The notes: generated from the sequence alone by a model not told the origin. A stretch of DNA of 64,000 nt from Sphingomonadales bacterium (GCA_025352685.1 JANXSN010000017.1:1-64000), one strand, 5' to 3'. Shown: positions 19,716-30,625, counted from the stretch's first letter. Numbers and translations: made by a program.

Positions 19716-20027
19716 CTAGGCCAGCTTGATCTCTACGTCAACGCCAGCGGCCAGATCGAGCTTCATCAACGCATCGACCGTTTGCGGCGTCGGTTGCACG
19801 ATATCGAGCAGACGCTTGTAGGTCCGAACCTCGAACTGCTCGCGCGACTTCTTGTCGACATGCGGGCCGCGGTTGACGGTGAATTTTTCGATGCGCGTCG
19901 GCAACGGGATCGGACCACGGATAAGAGCACCAGTGCGCTTGGCGGTGTCGGCTATGTCGCCTGTCGCCTGGTCAAGCACGCGATGATCGAATGCCTTCAA
20001 ACGAATACGGATATTCTGCGTGTCCAT
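19716..20027 (-). CDS. rpsJ: 30S ribosomal protein S10
   Basis: A 103-residue uS10/NusE, which also takes part in transcription antitermination at box[21 protein letters not shown] opens it, and [30 protein letters not shown] is diagnostic. The ATG at 20027 is chosen; the upstream in-frame extension is not conserved-looking. It lies between a terminator after tuf and a 193-nt gap before rplC. Confidence 0.98.
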   Translation of the reverse strand: MDTQNIRIRLKAFDHRVLDQATGDIADTAKRTGALIRGPIPLPTRIEKFTVNRGPHVDKKSREQFEVRTYKRLLDIVQPTPQTVDALMKLDLAAGVDVEIKLA

Positions 20028-20080
20028 GGTTCCACCGATGCGAAAGAGCCTGCCCGCTTTCACGAGCTCTAAAATAGGTC

Positions 20081-20116
20081 GAGCCGCCCGGCTGCTTCAA
20101 GACAACCGGGCGGCTC
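20081..20116 (-). terminator. stem-loop between tuf and rpsJ, likely terminator
   Basis: Perfect 11-bp inverted repeat GAGCCGCCCGG / CCGGGCGGCTC around a 14-nt loop, starting 13 nt after the tuf stop on the minus strand. A short TATTTTAG run follows some nucleotides after the stem, so the U-tract is weak. It would separate the str operon from the S10 operon or act as an attenuator. Confidence 0.65.
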
Positions 20117-20129
20117 TGATTCGGTACTA

Positions 20130-21320
20130 CTACTTCGTGATCGAAGCGACAACCCCCGAGCCGACGGTACGACCGCCTTCACGGATCGAGAAACGCAGAC
20201 CCTGTTCCATCGCGATCGGCGCGATGAGCTTGACGCCGAGCTGCACATTGTCTCCCGGCATTACCATCTCAGTGCCGTCTGGAAGGATGACTTCGCCGGT
20301 CACGTCCGTAGTCCGGAAGTAAAACTGCGGGCGATAGTTCGCAAAGAACGGCGTGTGACGGCCACCTTCGTCCTTCGACAGCACATAGACTTCCGAAGTG
20401 AATTCGGTGTGCGGCTTGATCGAGCCGGGCTTGCACAGGACCTGTCCACGCTCGACCTCTTCACGGCCGACACCACGGATGAGCGCGCCGATGTTGTCGC
20501 CGGCCTGGCCCTGGTCGAGCAGCTTGCGGAACATTTCCACGCCGGTGCAGACCGTCTTTTTGGTGTCCTTGAGGCCAACAATTTCGACTTCCTCACCAAC
20601 CTTGACGATGCCCTGTTCGACACGACCGGTGACGACGGTGCCGCGACCCGAGATCGAGAACACGTCTTCGATCGGCATCAGAAATGGCAGGTCGAGCGGA
20701 CGCGCAGGCTGCGGGATCCAGCTGTCGACAGCCTCCATCAGCTTCACCACGGCGTCATGGCCAAGCGTTGGATTTGTATCGTTCAAAGCGCAGGTCGCCG
20801 AACCCTGAATGATCGGGATGTTGTCGCCGTCGAAATCATACTTCGACAACAACTCGCGGATTTCCATTTCGACAAGTTCGAGGATCTCGGCATCGTCAAC
20901 CAGATCGACCTTGTTCATGAACACGACGAGCTGAGGCACGCCGACCTGACGGGCCAGCAGAATGTGCTCACGGGTCTGTGGCATCGGTCCGTCAGTTGCG
21001 GACACGACGAGAATACCACCATCCATCTGGGCTGCGCCTGTGATCATGTTCTTCACATAATCGGCGTGACCCGGGCAGTCGACGTGCGCATAGTGGCGGT
21101 TAGCCGTCTCGTACTCGACGTGCGCGGTCGAAATGGTGATGCCACGGGCGCGCTCTTCAGGTGCCTTGTCGATGTTGGCATAGCTGGTGTACGTCGCGCC
21201 ACCAGTTTCGGCCAAGACCTTGGTGATCGCTGCCGTCAGCGAGGTCTTGCCATGGTCGACGTGACCAATGGTGCCGATGTTGCAGTGCGGTTTCGTCCGC
21301 TCGAACTTTGCTTTCGCCAT
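20130..21320 (-). CDS. tuf: elongation factor Tu
   Basis: A 396-residue GTPase that delivers aminoacyl-tRNA to the ribosome. G1 GHVDHGKT (19-26), switch and G3 DCPGHADY, and G4 NKVD are all present; domains 2 and 3 are complete, ending [16 protein letters not shown]. It is the last gene of the str operon. Only one tuf copy is in this window. Confidence 0.99.
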   Translation of the reverse strand: MAKAKFERTKPHCNIGTIGHVDHGKTSLTAAITKVLAETGGATYTSYANIDKAPEERARGITISTAHVEYETANRHYAHVDCPGHADYVKNMITGAAQMDGGILVVSATDGPMPQTREHILLARQVGVPQLVVFMNKVDLVDDAEILELVEMEIRELLSKYDFDGDNIPIIQGSATCALNDTNPTLGHDAVVKLMEAVDSWIPQPARPLDLPFLMPIEDVFSISGRGTVVTGRVEQGIVKVGEEVEIVGLKDTKKTVCTGVEMFRKLLDQGQAGDNIGALIRGVGREEVERGQVLCKPGSIKPHTEFTSEVYVLSKDEGGRHTPFFANYRPQFYFRTTDVTGEVILPDGTEMVMPGDNVQLGVKLIAPIAMEQGLRFSIREGGRTVGSGVVASITK

Positions 21321-21350
21321 TTTTCCTACCTTCGTGCTCTAAATCGTTGC

Positions 21351-21376
21351 GGGGAGAACCGCGTGCGGCGGTCCCC
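21351..21376 (-). other. hairpin in the fusA-tuf spacer
   Basis: Complementary arms GGGG...ACCGC and GCGGTCCCC (plus-strand reading) with a 3-nt bulge and a 5-nt loop form a GC-rich hairpin in the tuf 5' region. No poly-U follows, so it is more likely an RNA processing or stability element than a terminator. The assignment is tentative. Confidence 0.3.
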
Positions 21377-21394
21377 ATAATGACAAAACTATGA

Positions 21395-23470
<2,076 letters not shown>

Positions 23471-23527
23471 GACGTTTTCCTTGGAGAATGGGGGAGCCGG
23501 ACAATCCGGCCTTCCCCTAAATAATGT

Positions 23528-23998
23528 TTACCAGCGGTAGTGCGAGAAGGCGCGGTTGGCTTCGGCCATCCGATGCGTATCTTCACGCTTCTTGACGGCG
23601 TTGCCGCGGTTGTTGGCAGCATCCAACAGCTCACCCGAGAGGCGCGCGGCCATTGTGGTTTCGCTACGATTGCGCGCGGCCGAAATCAACCAGCGGATTG
23701 CCAGGGCCTGCGAACGCTCGGCGCGCACCTCGACGGGCACCTGGTACGTAGCGCCGCCGACGCGGCGGCTGCGGACTTCGATGCCGGGCTTCACATTGTT
23801 GAGCGCGTCATGGAACACACCGATCGGTTCACGCTTGGCGCGCGATTCGACCGTCTCCATCGCTCCATAAACAATGCCTTCAGCAACCGACTTCTTACCA
23901 TCGAGCATCAGGTTGTTCATGAACTTGGACAGGGTGATATCGCCGAAGCGAGGGTCGGGTAGGATGATCCGCTTTTCCGGACGACGACGACGAGCCAT
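23528..23998 (-). CDS. rpsG: 30S ribosomal protein S7
   Basis: A 156-residue uS7 of the 30S head. [20 protein letters not shown] opens it, and [23 protein letters not shown] is the beta-hairpin signature. It is the second gene of the str operon, 57 nt after rpsL. Confidence 0.98.
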   Translation of the reverse strand: MARRRRPEKRIILPDPRFGDITLSKFMNNLMLDGKKSVAEGIVYGAMETVESRAKREPIGVFHDALNNVKPGIEVRSRRVGGATYQVPVEVRAERSQALAIRWLISAARNRSETTMAARLSGELLDAANNRGNAVKKREDTHRMAEANRAFSHYRW

Positions 23999-24055
23999 TT
24001 TAAATTCCTTCGTTCTTCAGCCATGTCCGGAACACGTCCGGGGCTTACTTGAGGC

Positions 24056-24427
24056 TTATTTAGGACGCTTCGCGCCGTACTTCGAACGCGATTGCTTGCG
24101 GTTCTTCACCCCCTGTGTGTCGAGCACGCCGCGCAGCACGTGATAGCGGACACCGGGAAGATCGCGGACGCGTCCTCCACGGATCAGCACGACAGAGTGC
24201 TCCTGAAGATTATGCCCTTCGCCGGGGATATAGCTGATGACTTCGCGCTGGTTGGTCAGACGAATCTTGGCCACCTTGCGAAGCGCGGAGTTCGGCTTCT
24301 TCGGCGTCGTTGTGTAGACACGCGTGCAAACGCCCCGCTTTTGAGGGTTTGCTTCCATCGCAGGGACCTTTGATTTGGCCTTTTGCGGTTCGCGGCCCTT
24401 GCGGACCAGCTGGTTGATCGTCGGCAT
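24056..24427 (-). CDS. rpsL: 30S ribosomal protein S12 with Arg88
   Basis: A 123-residue uS12 at the decoding centre. [13 protein letters not shown] opens it; [16 protein letters not shown] carries the usual Lys43. At residue 88, where E. coli has Lys, this protein has Arg ([13 protein letters not shown]). In E. coli the same K88R change gives streptomycin resistance, so intrinsic resistance is expected; this is an inference from the known substitution. The ATG at 24427 is chosen over a longer frame whose extra residues are not S12. It is the first gene of the str operon. Confidence 0.98.
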   Translation of the reverse strand: MPTINQLVRKGREPQKAKSKVPAMEANPQKRGVCTRVYTTTPKKPNSALRKVAKIRLTNQREVISYIPGEGHNLQEHSVVLIRGGRVRDLPGVRYHVLRGVLDTQGVKNRKQSRSKYGAKRPK

Positions 24428-24609
24428 GAAGCCCTTCACCTTTATGTTACCGGATAAACCGGCGGTTACTCTACCGATGCGCCGAAACGTAAATGACGCA
24501 AAGGACCGCGAAAGGAGGCGCGCAACCCCCATTTCCGGTCCTCACACGCATCGGTAATGTTCAAGCGTATGCTTTATCGCGGCAGGCCAAGGCTCGTCGC
24601 GAAGGCGCG

Positions 24610-24638
24610 CCATTAACGGGGGAATCAAAAACGGTCAA
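24610..24638 (-). promoter_or_regulatory. sigma-70 promoter for rpsL-rpsG-fusA-tuf
   Basis: On the minus strand TTGACC (24633-24638), 17-nt spacer, TAATGG (24610-24615). It lies about 180 nt upstream of rpsL, the only good match in the gap. Confidence 0.55.
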
Positions 24639-24646
24639 CGGGGTTG

Positions 24647-24689
24647 TCTCGGCACGGGTTATCTCGGCACGGGGGTGTCCCGGCACGGG
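24647..24689. repeat. three tandem copies of TCTCGGCACGGG
   Basis: TCTCGGCACGGG at 24647-24658 and 24662-24673, then TCCCGGCACGGG at 24678-24689, at periods of 15 and 16 nt. They lie directly upstream of the predicted str -35 box. They could be a regulator site or simple repeat expansion. Confidence 0.7.
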
Positions 24690-24935
24690 TTTGGTTGAAG
24701 CGGGCCGTCGGTCGTGCGTCAGCCACGCCCGCGACAAGCACAGACCAGAGTCGCAAGCCTCGAAGATCGCTGAACCGAACACGAAGCGGTGCACACGTGA
24801 CCGATCGACCTTGATTTCACCGTGCGTGCCTTGCCGCGCCGCGTCGATGTTCCCAGTCCTGGCAGCGTTCTAACCCACGCATGAGCGTCACGCCTCGTCT
24901 TGCAACCGCCTTCTGCATCTGCCACCTGCCTCGTC

Positions 24936-25370
24936 ATGTCTCGACCTGAACCGTGGCGGCTCAATCAAAGCGCCTATTCCTTTACCGTTGACGTTCCGAC
25001 CCGCTGGGCAGATCTCGACCTGCTCGGGCATATCAACAATGTTTCGATGGCGGGGTTGTTTGAGGAAGGGCGTGGGCTGTTTAACAGGTCGCTGATGCTC
25101 ACCAGGCCAAGCCGCGACGTTCGTTGGCTGGTCGCGGCGGTGTCGCTCAACTATCTTGCCGAAGCCCACCATCCCGGCGACGTCACGATTGCGAGCGGCA
25201 TCGGCCATATCGGCAAACGGTCGTGGACAATTCAGTCGGGCGGGTTCCAGAACGGCGTGTGTGTTGCGACATGCGATACGACATTGGTCTACACCGACAA
25301 GACTGGCGCCACGCCGTTTCCCGAAGGGTTTCAGGCAAATCTTGAGCGCGCAAGCGTATCCACAATCTAG
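24936..25370 (+). CDS. acyl-CoA thioesterase, hotdog fold (4HBT-like)
   Basis: A 144-residue single hotdog-domain protein, likely hydrolysing an acyl-CoA to the free acid. The segment VPTRWADLDLLGHINNVSMAGLFEEGR (about residues 19-45) matches the 4-hydroxybenzoyl-CoA thioesterase/YbgC-type active region, with Asp in the position of the catalytic carboxylate and a nearby Asn-Asn. I start at MSRPEPW; the upstream in-frame codons lack a ribosome site. It is monocistronic and convergent with the crotonase gene. Substrate unknown. Confidence 0.82.
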   Translation: MSRPEPWRLNQSAYSFTVDVPTRWADLDLLGHINNVSMAGLFEEGRGLFNRSLMLTRPSRDVRWLVAAVSLNYLAEAHHPGDVTIASGIGHIGKRSWTIQSGGFQNGVCVATCDTTLVYTDKTGATPFPEGFQANLERASVSTI

Positions 25371-25461
25371 GTCCCTTGGACTGTTGGACCGTCCCTGTGG
25401 GGACAGGCAGCAAGCGGCTTCCCCGGCGCCCAGGAACGCCCCGGGGTCAATCGAGCCCTGC

Positions 25462-26244
25462 TCAATCGATAAATGCGGGCGTGCGCTTGCTCATGTTGGC
25501 GGCGACCGCCTCCATCATGTTCGGCTTGCCAATCACCGCGACTTGTTCCTCGGTTTCGGCCAGGAGCATGGCCCGTGGATCGGCATCGTGCGCCATGTTG
25601 CATAGCCTCTTGGCCGCTCGAACCGCGTGCGGACTGCGGCCGGCGATCACGTGGGCCAGATCCAGCCCCGCGACTCGCGGATCATCGGCAATGCGCGTGA
25701 TGAAGCCGTGATGAAGCGCCTCTGCCGCATCGAATTCGCGCGCCGTATAAACCAGCTCACGCAATACATCATCACGTACGAGACCGCGCCAGATCGCAAA
25801 GCCGGCCATATCCGGGACGAGGCCCCAATAGGTTTCGCGGATCGCAAAGCGGGTGCCGGGCGCAGCGATGCGAACATCGGCACCCGACATGATCTGAAAT
25901 CCGCCACCGAAGGCAACGCCGTGAACCGCTGCGATCACGGGCATCGGCAGATTTCGCCAGCCCCAGGTGACATGCTGCGGTGGTATGGAGCCCTGTGCAT
26001 TTCGTTCAACATCCGACAGGCCCGATCCGCCTGCCGCCAAGCTCGCCATATCGAGACCCGCACAAAACGCCTTGCCTTCGCCGGACAGGACCACGCAGCG
26101 GACGTCGGTGCGCGCCGCCAGCGAATCGATCACCGCGCCGATATCGAGAAACATGGCCGGGTCGATGGCATTCATCTTGTCCGCACGCGTCAAGCGGACG
26201 TCTGCGATCCCGTCGGCGACAGCAATCGAAACACGGTCAGACAC
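25462..26244 (-). CDS. enoyl-CoA hydratase/isomerase family protein
   Basis: A 260-residue crotonase. The oxyanion-hole segment (AFCAGLDM) and a second hole glycine run (VAFGGGFQI) are present. The first hydratase Glu (GGG-C-E in rat enoyl-CoA hydratase) is Gln here. The downstream motif IRETYWGLVPDMAG has Glu and, eight residues later, Asp, the spacing seen in dienoyl-CoA isomerases. An isomerase or another crotonase reaction is therefore as likely as hydration. The start is GTG at 26244, with AAGGAGAG at ideal spacing, overlapping the CoA ligase stop by 8 nt. It forms an operon with that ligase. Confidence 0.85.
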   Translation of the reverse strand: MSDRVSIAVADGIADVRLTRADKMNAIDPAMFLDIGAVIDSLAARTDVRCVVLSGEGKAFCAGLDMASLAAGGSGLSDVERNAQGSIPPQHVTWGWRNLPMPVIAAVHGVAFGGGFQIMSGADVRIAAPGTRFAIRETYWGLVPDMAGFAIWRGLVRDDVLRELVYTAREFDAAEALHHGFITRIADDPRVAGLDLAHVIAGRSPHAVRAAKRLCNMAHDADPRAMLLAETEEQVAVIGKPNMMEAVAANMSKRTPAFID

Positions 26245-27769
26245 TGCGACTCTCCTTGGCCCAATAGGCGTCACGGATCAGGCGCTTGTAGAGCTTGCCC
26301 GTGTCGTGACGCGGTAAAGCTGCCGTGAAGTCGATGCGACGCGGCGTTTTCACCCCCGACAGACTCTGGCGACAATAAGCGATCAGTTCGGCGGCGAGTT
26401 CGTCGCCTGCATCGGCCATATTGACCGGTTGAATGACCGCCACGACTTGCTCGCCCAGATCGTCATGCGGCGCGCCGACGACCGCGGCATCCGCCACCTT
26501 GGGATGGCCCACGAGCAAATTTTCGACTTCCTGGGGGTAGATATTCACGCCCCCCGAAATGATCATGAAGCTCTTGCGGTCGGTGAGATACAGATAGCCT
26601 TCCTCGTCGACCCAGCCGACATCGCCCAACGTCGTCCAACCATGCTTGTTGCGCGTCTGGGCCGTGCGTTCGGCATCATTGTGATATTCAAAGGGGCGCG
26701 GTCCCTGAAAATAGACCGTGCCTTCGCTGCGCGGTGGCAGCTCGTTGCCCTCCTCGTCGCAGATGTGCAGCGTTGCCTCGCCCATATTACGCCCGACCGA
26801 GCCTGCCCGTTCGAGCCATTGAGCCGCCTTGATCGCGGCAAATCCGTTACCTTCGGTTCCAGCGTAATATTCATCGATGACCGGGCCCCACCAGTCAATC
26901 ATCGCGCGTTTGACTGGCACGGGACACGGCGCTGCGGCGTGGATTGCAACCTTGATGGACGACACATCGTATTTCGCACGGGTCTTGTCGGGCAGTTTCA
27001 GCATCCGAACGAAATGGGTCGGGACAAACTGACCTGAATTACATTTGTACTGTTCGATGAACGCCAAGGCGGCCTCGGGATCAAACTTGCGCATGAGCAC
27101 GACTGTCCCCCCGAGCTTGTGCAACGCCATCGTCCATCCGAGCGGCGCCGCATGGTAGAGCGGCGCGGTCGACAGATAGATACTGTCTGGTCCGAGCCCG
27201 AAAAACCCCTGGGCAAGCATCGTGAGCGGCGTAACGGCGTCGATGGCCGGATCGGGCGGGGTTGCGTGGCGGATGCCCTTGGGCCGCCCGGTTGTACCGC
27301 TCGAATAGAGCATGGCCGCGCCTGCGGTCTCGTCGGCAATGGGTGTCGCCGGCATCGCATCAACCGCATCCTCCCACGAACTGAATCCAGCAATCGCGCC
27401 GCCGAGGCTGAACCGGGCGCAGGGCACCTCGAGCGCCGTCGCGACGGATGCCAGATCGGCGCCCGCCACCAACAGCTCGGCGCCGCTGTCGAGCAGGATA
27501 TAGTCGACCTCCTGCGCCGTGAGTTGGGAAGAGACCGCAACGAACCGGAGCCCCGCCCGCTGCGCGCCCCAGAGCAACGCAAAATAATAGGGGGTATTGG
27601 TGAGGAAAAAGGCGACGCGCGCCTCGGACTGAAGGCGCCGCGCCCGAAAAAACTGGGCCACCCGATTCGACGCGGCATCGAGATCCGCATAAGTCATAAC
27701 CGCACCGGTTTCGGCAACGATGACGGCAGGTTTGTCGGGCGTTACGGCTGCATGACGGAACGGATGCAT
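26237..27769 (-). CDS. acyl-CoA synthetase (AMP-forming ligase)
   Basis: A 510-residue ANL-superfamily enzyme that activates a carboxylic acid to its CoA thioester via an acyl-adenylate. The P-loop YSSGTTGRPKG is near residue 155, the A5 motif YYAGTEG near 305, the GD(V)GWVDEEGYLYLTDRK hinge region near 385-400, and the catalytic Lys is in HDTGKLYKR close to the C-terminus. The ATG at 27769 follows GAGAGGAT; the open frame extends upstream but without a ribosome site. It is the only CoA ligase in the island, so a plausible entry enzyme for the pathway. It is divergent from the thioesterase at 27860, with a dyad operator between them. Confidence 0.92.
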   Translation of the reverse strand: MHPFRHAAVTPDKPAVIVAETGAVMTYADLDAASNRVAQFFRARRLQSEARVAFFLTNTPYYFALLWGAQRAGLRFVAVSSQLTAQEVDYILLDSGAELLVAGADLASVATALEVPCARFSLGGAIAGFSSWEDAVDAMPATPIADETAGAAMLYSSGTTGRPKGIRHATPPDPAIDAVTPLTMLAQGFFGLGPDSIYLSTAPLYHAAPLGWTMALHKLGGTVVLMRKFDPEAALAFIEQYKCNSGQFVPTHFVRMLKLPDKTRAKYDVSSIKVAIHAAAPCPVPVKRAMIDWWGPVIDEYYAGTEGNGFAAIKAAQWLERAGSVGRNMGEATLHICDEEGNELPPRSEGTVYFQGPRPFEYHNDAERTAQTRNKHGWTTLGDVGWVDEEGYLYLTDRKSFMIISGGVNIYPQEVENLLVGHPKVADAAVVGAPHDDLGEQVVAVIQPVNMADAGDELAAELIAYCRQSLSGVKTPRRIDFTAALPRHDTGKLYKRLIRDAYWAKESRSV

Positions 27770-27822
27770 GATTATCCTCTCGATTTGCCAACTTAGCGCA
27801 GACATCGTGTGTGTCACGCGAC

Positions 27823-27838
27823 TTTACGCAAACGTAAG
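27823..27838. promoter_or_regulatory. dyad operator candidate, site A
   Basis: TTTACGCAAACGTAAG contains TTACG-CAAA-CGTAA, a 5-bp dyad with a 4-nt centre. It lies 22 nt before the thioesterase start in the divergent gap with the CoA ligase. Related 16-mers occur at 33064 and 34670, the other two main regulatory gaps of the island. Confidence 0.5.
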
Positions 27839-27859
27839 GTTGCGGCTAGGATAGGCACA

Positions 27860-28285
27860 ATGACCGACTTAGATCCCGTCCAGATCCTCGCATCCTTTCG
27901 TCAATACGGCCATAATGCGCTGACCGGGGTCGTGTATCACGCGCATGGTGACGATTGGGTCGAAATGACACTTCCCTATCGCCAGGCGCTGGTCGGCGAC
28001 CAAGAAACCGGCATCCTCGCTTCCGGACCGATCTTCACCCTGATGGACATGGTCACCAGCACATCGATCTGGATCAAGTCGGGCGTGCTTCGGCCGCAGG
28101 CGACACTTGACTTGCGGGTCGATTATCTGCGCCCCGCGGAACCCGGCAGGAATGTGATCGGGCGCGGCGAGTGCTACAAGCTCACCCGATCAATCGCCTT
28201 CGTACGCGGTGAAGCCCACGATGGCGATCCAGCTCATCCGATCGCGCACGTCGCGGGTACCTTCATGTTCATGAGCGCGGCCTAG
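27860..28285 (+). CDS. PaaI-family thioesterase (first of two)
   Basis: A 141-residue hotdog protein. The motif GILASGPIFTLMDMVTSTSIWIKSG matches the PaaI/YdiI active-site helix, with Asp in MDMVTS replacing the more usual Glu or Asp of the family. The ATG at 27860 is preceded by AGGATAGG. It lies 2 nt from the next thioesterase gene, so the two are co-transcribed and may form a heteromer or act on different chain types. Confidence 0.8.
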   Translation: MTDLDPVQILASFRQYGHNALTGVVYHAHGDDWVEMTLPYRQALVGDQETGILASGPIFTLMDMVTSTSIWIKSGVLRPQATLDLRVDYLRPAEPGRNVIGRGECYKLTRSIAFVRGEAHDGDPAHPIAHVAGTFMFMSAA

Positions 28286-28287
28286 CG

Positions 28288-28677
28288 ATGGCCGTCGCGT
28301 TCAATTCCCCGTATGCCCGCGAACTGAGACTCGTCCAGCGCGTTGACGGCAACCGGCGAATCGTCACCATGCCCTTCTTCGATGGCACGGTAGGGCGTCC
28401 GGGCTTCCTCCACGGCGGTGCGATTGCTGGTTTGCTCGAGTACGCCGCGTGGATCACTGTCCTCGATGCGCTCGCCGGCGACACCGCCCGCATCAAGCCG
28501 ATCAACATCACGGTCGACTTCATGCGCGGCGGCCAACTGATCGATTCGCACGCTTCAGCCGTCGTCGTCCGCCTCGGTCGGCGGATCGCCATTGTCGTCG
28601 CCACCGCATGGCAGACCAACGAGGCGAAACCAATCGCCAGCGCAAACCTCAAGTTGATGCTGGAGCGAACTGCTTAA
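28288..28677 (+). CDS. PaaI-family thioesterase (second of two)
   Basis: A 129-residue hotdog protein. GRPGFLHGGAIAGLLEYAAWITVLD is the PaaI-type active-site segment (HGG followed by the helix with Glu). The C-terminal VVRLGRRIAIVVATAWQ is the last hotdog strand. Its stop overlaps the convergent SDR stop by 4 nt (TTAA shared). Confidence 0.82.
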   Translation: MAVAFNSPYARELRLVQRVDGNRRIVTMPFFDGTVGRPGFLHGGAIAGLLEYAAWITVLDALAGDTARIKPINITVDFMRGGQLIDSHASAVVVRLGRRIAIVVATAWQTNEAKPIASANLKLMLERTA

Positions 28678-29462
28678 GCGTCGATGCTGCTCCCGACGGC
28701 GCCGTGTACAAGCCCCCCATCCACAGTGATTGTGTCGCCGACCACATAATCTCCCGCCCGCGATGCCAGGAAAATCGCAGCCGCCGCCAGGTCTTCGGGC
28801 GTGCCCAGTCGCTTTGACGGAATGCTCGCCGCCACCTCGCTCCCCCGGTCGCGCGCGGCGCGATTCATGTCTGACGCAAACGCCCCCGGCGCCAGCGACG
28901 TCACGTTGATGCTGTCCTTGATCAACCGCGCCGCCATGACCTTGGTGAGATAGATGAGCGCCGCCTTCGACGTCTGGTAACTATAGGTTTCCCATGGGTT
29001 CAACCGCTGCCCATCGATCGAGGTGATGTTGATGACCTTGGCAGGTTGGCCTGGCGATGCGGCGGCCTTGAGGGGCTCCAGAAGTGCCTGCGTGAGGAAA
29101 AACGGTGATTTGACGTTCAGGTCCATGACCTTGTCCCAGCCAATTTCGGGAAACTCGGCAAACCCGGCACCCCAGGCTGCGCCTGCATTGTTGACGAGGA
29201 TGTCGAGCTTAGCTTCATGCTCGGCGAGTTGCGCGGCCAGTGCCTTGCAGCCTGCCACCGTCGAAACGTCTTGCGGCAGTGCGATGCAGTTTGGCCCAAG
29301 CTCGGTCGCGGTCGCAAAACAAACGTCTGCCTTGCGCGACGATATATAGACCTTTGCCCCTTGGGCGATGAAACCCTCGGCAATCCACCTGCCGATATTG
29401 CGCGACCCGCCGGTGATGAGCGCGATACGCCCGTCGAGACGGAAGAGTTTACTGGTGTCCAT
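28674..29462 (-). CDS. short-chain dehydrogenase/reductase
   Basis: A 262-residue classical SDR using NAD(P)H. TGGSRNIGR (about 17-25) is the cofactor motif, NNAG the structural motif, and Ser (NITSIDG) with Tyr-Lys (YSYQTSK) complete the catalytic set. I start at MDTSKLF (29462), with GGAGAAC upstream. It lies downstream of three acyl-CoA dehydrogenase genes on the same strand, 18 nt from the first, so a 3-hydroxy- or ketoacyl substrate is likely, but this is inference. Confidence 0.9.
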   Translation of the reverse strand: MDTSKLFRLDGRIALITGGSRNIGRWIAEGFIAQGAKVYISSRKADVCFATATELGPNCIALPQDVSTVAGCKALAAQLAEHEAKLDILVNNAGAAWGAGFAEFPEIGWDKVMDLNVKSPFFLTQALLEPLKAAASPGQPAKVINITSIDGQRLNPWETYSYQTSKAALIYLTKVMAARLIKDSINVTSLAPGAFASDMNRAARDRGSEVAASIPSKRLGTPEDLAAAAIFLASRAGDYVVGDTITVDGGLVHGAVGSSIDA

Positions 29463-29480
29463 GCGTCTGTTCTCCGTCAA

Positions 29481-30623
29481 TTACCCGCCGCGTTTCATGG
29501 TCTCGCGGGCGATGATCAGTTGTTGAATCTGGCTGGTGCCTTCGTAAATCCGGAAAAGCCGAACATCACGGTAGAAGCGCTCGATGCCATAGTCCGCGAT
29601 ATACCCGGCACCCCCGAAAATCTGGACGGCTTTATCGGCAACCCGGCCGACCATTTCGGAAGCAAAATATTTCGCGGCCGCCGCTTCCATGATGACGTTT
29701 TCGCCTGCGTCCTTGGCAACAGCGGTCTGCAGTACCAACGCCTTTGCTGCCAGGCATTCGGTTTTCATGTCAGCGATCATGCCCTGGATCAGCTGATGCT
29801 GGGCAATCGGCTTGCCGCCTTGAATGCGTTCGCTGGCATAGGCGACCGAGTCAGCAATGAGCCGTTCGGCAGCGCCAACGCAGACAGCCGATATATGCAG
29901 TCGCCCGCGGTCGAGAACACGCATGGCGACCTTGAACCCATCGCCTTCGGCCCCGAGCATATTTTCGGGCGGCACCGCGACATTGTCGAAATTGACGTCG
30001 CAAACGTGCGCGCCGTGCTGGCCCATTTTTTTTTCTGGCGTGCCGATCGTCAGGCCCGGCGAATTCGCCGTTACGAGAAACGCCGAGACTCCGCGCGCGC
30101 CGTCTTCGCCGGTCCGCGCCATCACCGTGAAGAGCGAGGCCTTGTCGGCGTTGGTGATATAGCGCTTTGTGCCTGTGAGCTTCCAGTGGTTGCCATCACG
30201 AACCGCCCGTGTCTTCACGTTGGCGCTGTCCGAGCCGATGTCAGGCTCGGTCAGCGCAAAGCTGGTGATGATTTCGCCGCTGGCGATCTTCGGCAGCCAC
30301 TGAGCCTTTTGCTCTGCGGTCCCTGCCATCACGAGGCCTTGCGAGCCAATGCCAACATTGGTCCCAAACGATGAACGCATCGCGGGCGAGGTCTTGCCGA
30401 GCTCGATCGCGACCTTGATCTCTTCGAGCATGGACAGACCCAGCCCACCGTATTGCGGATCGATCGACAGGCCGAAGAGACCCAGATTCTTCATCTCGGC
30501 AACGAGGTCATCCGGGATTTGATCGCTCTCGGCGACGACCGCCTCACTCGGCCGCAACCGCTCGCTCACAAAGCGGCGGACCGTGTCGATCAGAGCATCG
30601 AAAGTTTCGGTGTCCAGGCTCAT
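29481..30623 (-). CDS. acyl-CoA dehydrogenase (catalytic Glu present)
   Basis: A 380-residue FAD enzyme of the medium/short-chain ACAD type. FALTEPDIGSDSANVKTRA is the FAD/substrate loop, and the C-terminal YEGTSQIQQLIIARE carries the catalytic Glu (about residue 361). The ATG at 30623 is 2 nt after the preceding gene's stop. It is the third ACAD gene of the minus-strand set and is expected to form a homotetramer that introduces the 2,3 double bond. Confidence 0.93.
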   Translation of the reverse strand: MSLDTETFDALIDTVRRFVSERLRPSEAVVAESDQIPDDLVAEMKNLGLFGLSIDPQYGGLGLSMLEEIKVAIELGKTSPAMRSSFGTNVGIGSQGLVMAGTAEQKAQWLPKIASGEIITSFALTEPDIGSDSANVKTRAVRDGNHWKLTGTKRYITNADKASLFTVMARTGEDGARGVSAFLVTANSPGLTIGTPEKKMGQHGAHVCDVNFDNVAVPPENMLGAEGDGFKVAMRVLDRGRLHISAVCVGAAERLIADSVAYASERIQGGKPIAQHQLIQGMIADMKTECLAAKALVLQTAVAKDAGENVIMEAAAAKYFASEMVGRVADKAVQIFGGAGYIADYGIERFYRDVRLFRIYEGTSQIQQLIIARETMKRGG

Positions 30624-30625
30624 TC

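Larger units (their letters stand above)
24428..24935. other. 508-nt gap holding the str operon promoter and a short repeat
   Basis: No convincing gene is found here. The stretch holds the str operon leader (about 180 nt), the promoter at 24610-24638 and a threefold direct repeat at 24647-24689. The remainder (24690-24935) is the upstream region of the plus-strand thioesterase gene. Confidence 0.6.

Noticed and set aside
24647-24689. The threefold repeat as a CRISPR array
   Set aside because: Units are 12 nt with 3-4 nt between them, only three copies, no cas genes.
25371-25461. Bidirectional terminator between thioesterase and crotonase genes
   Set aside because: Short GC arms (GTCCC/GGGGAC and CCCCGGCG/CGCCCCGGGG with a bulge) but no T-tracts on either side; too weak to call.
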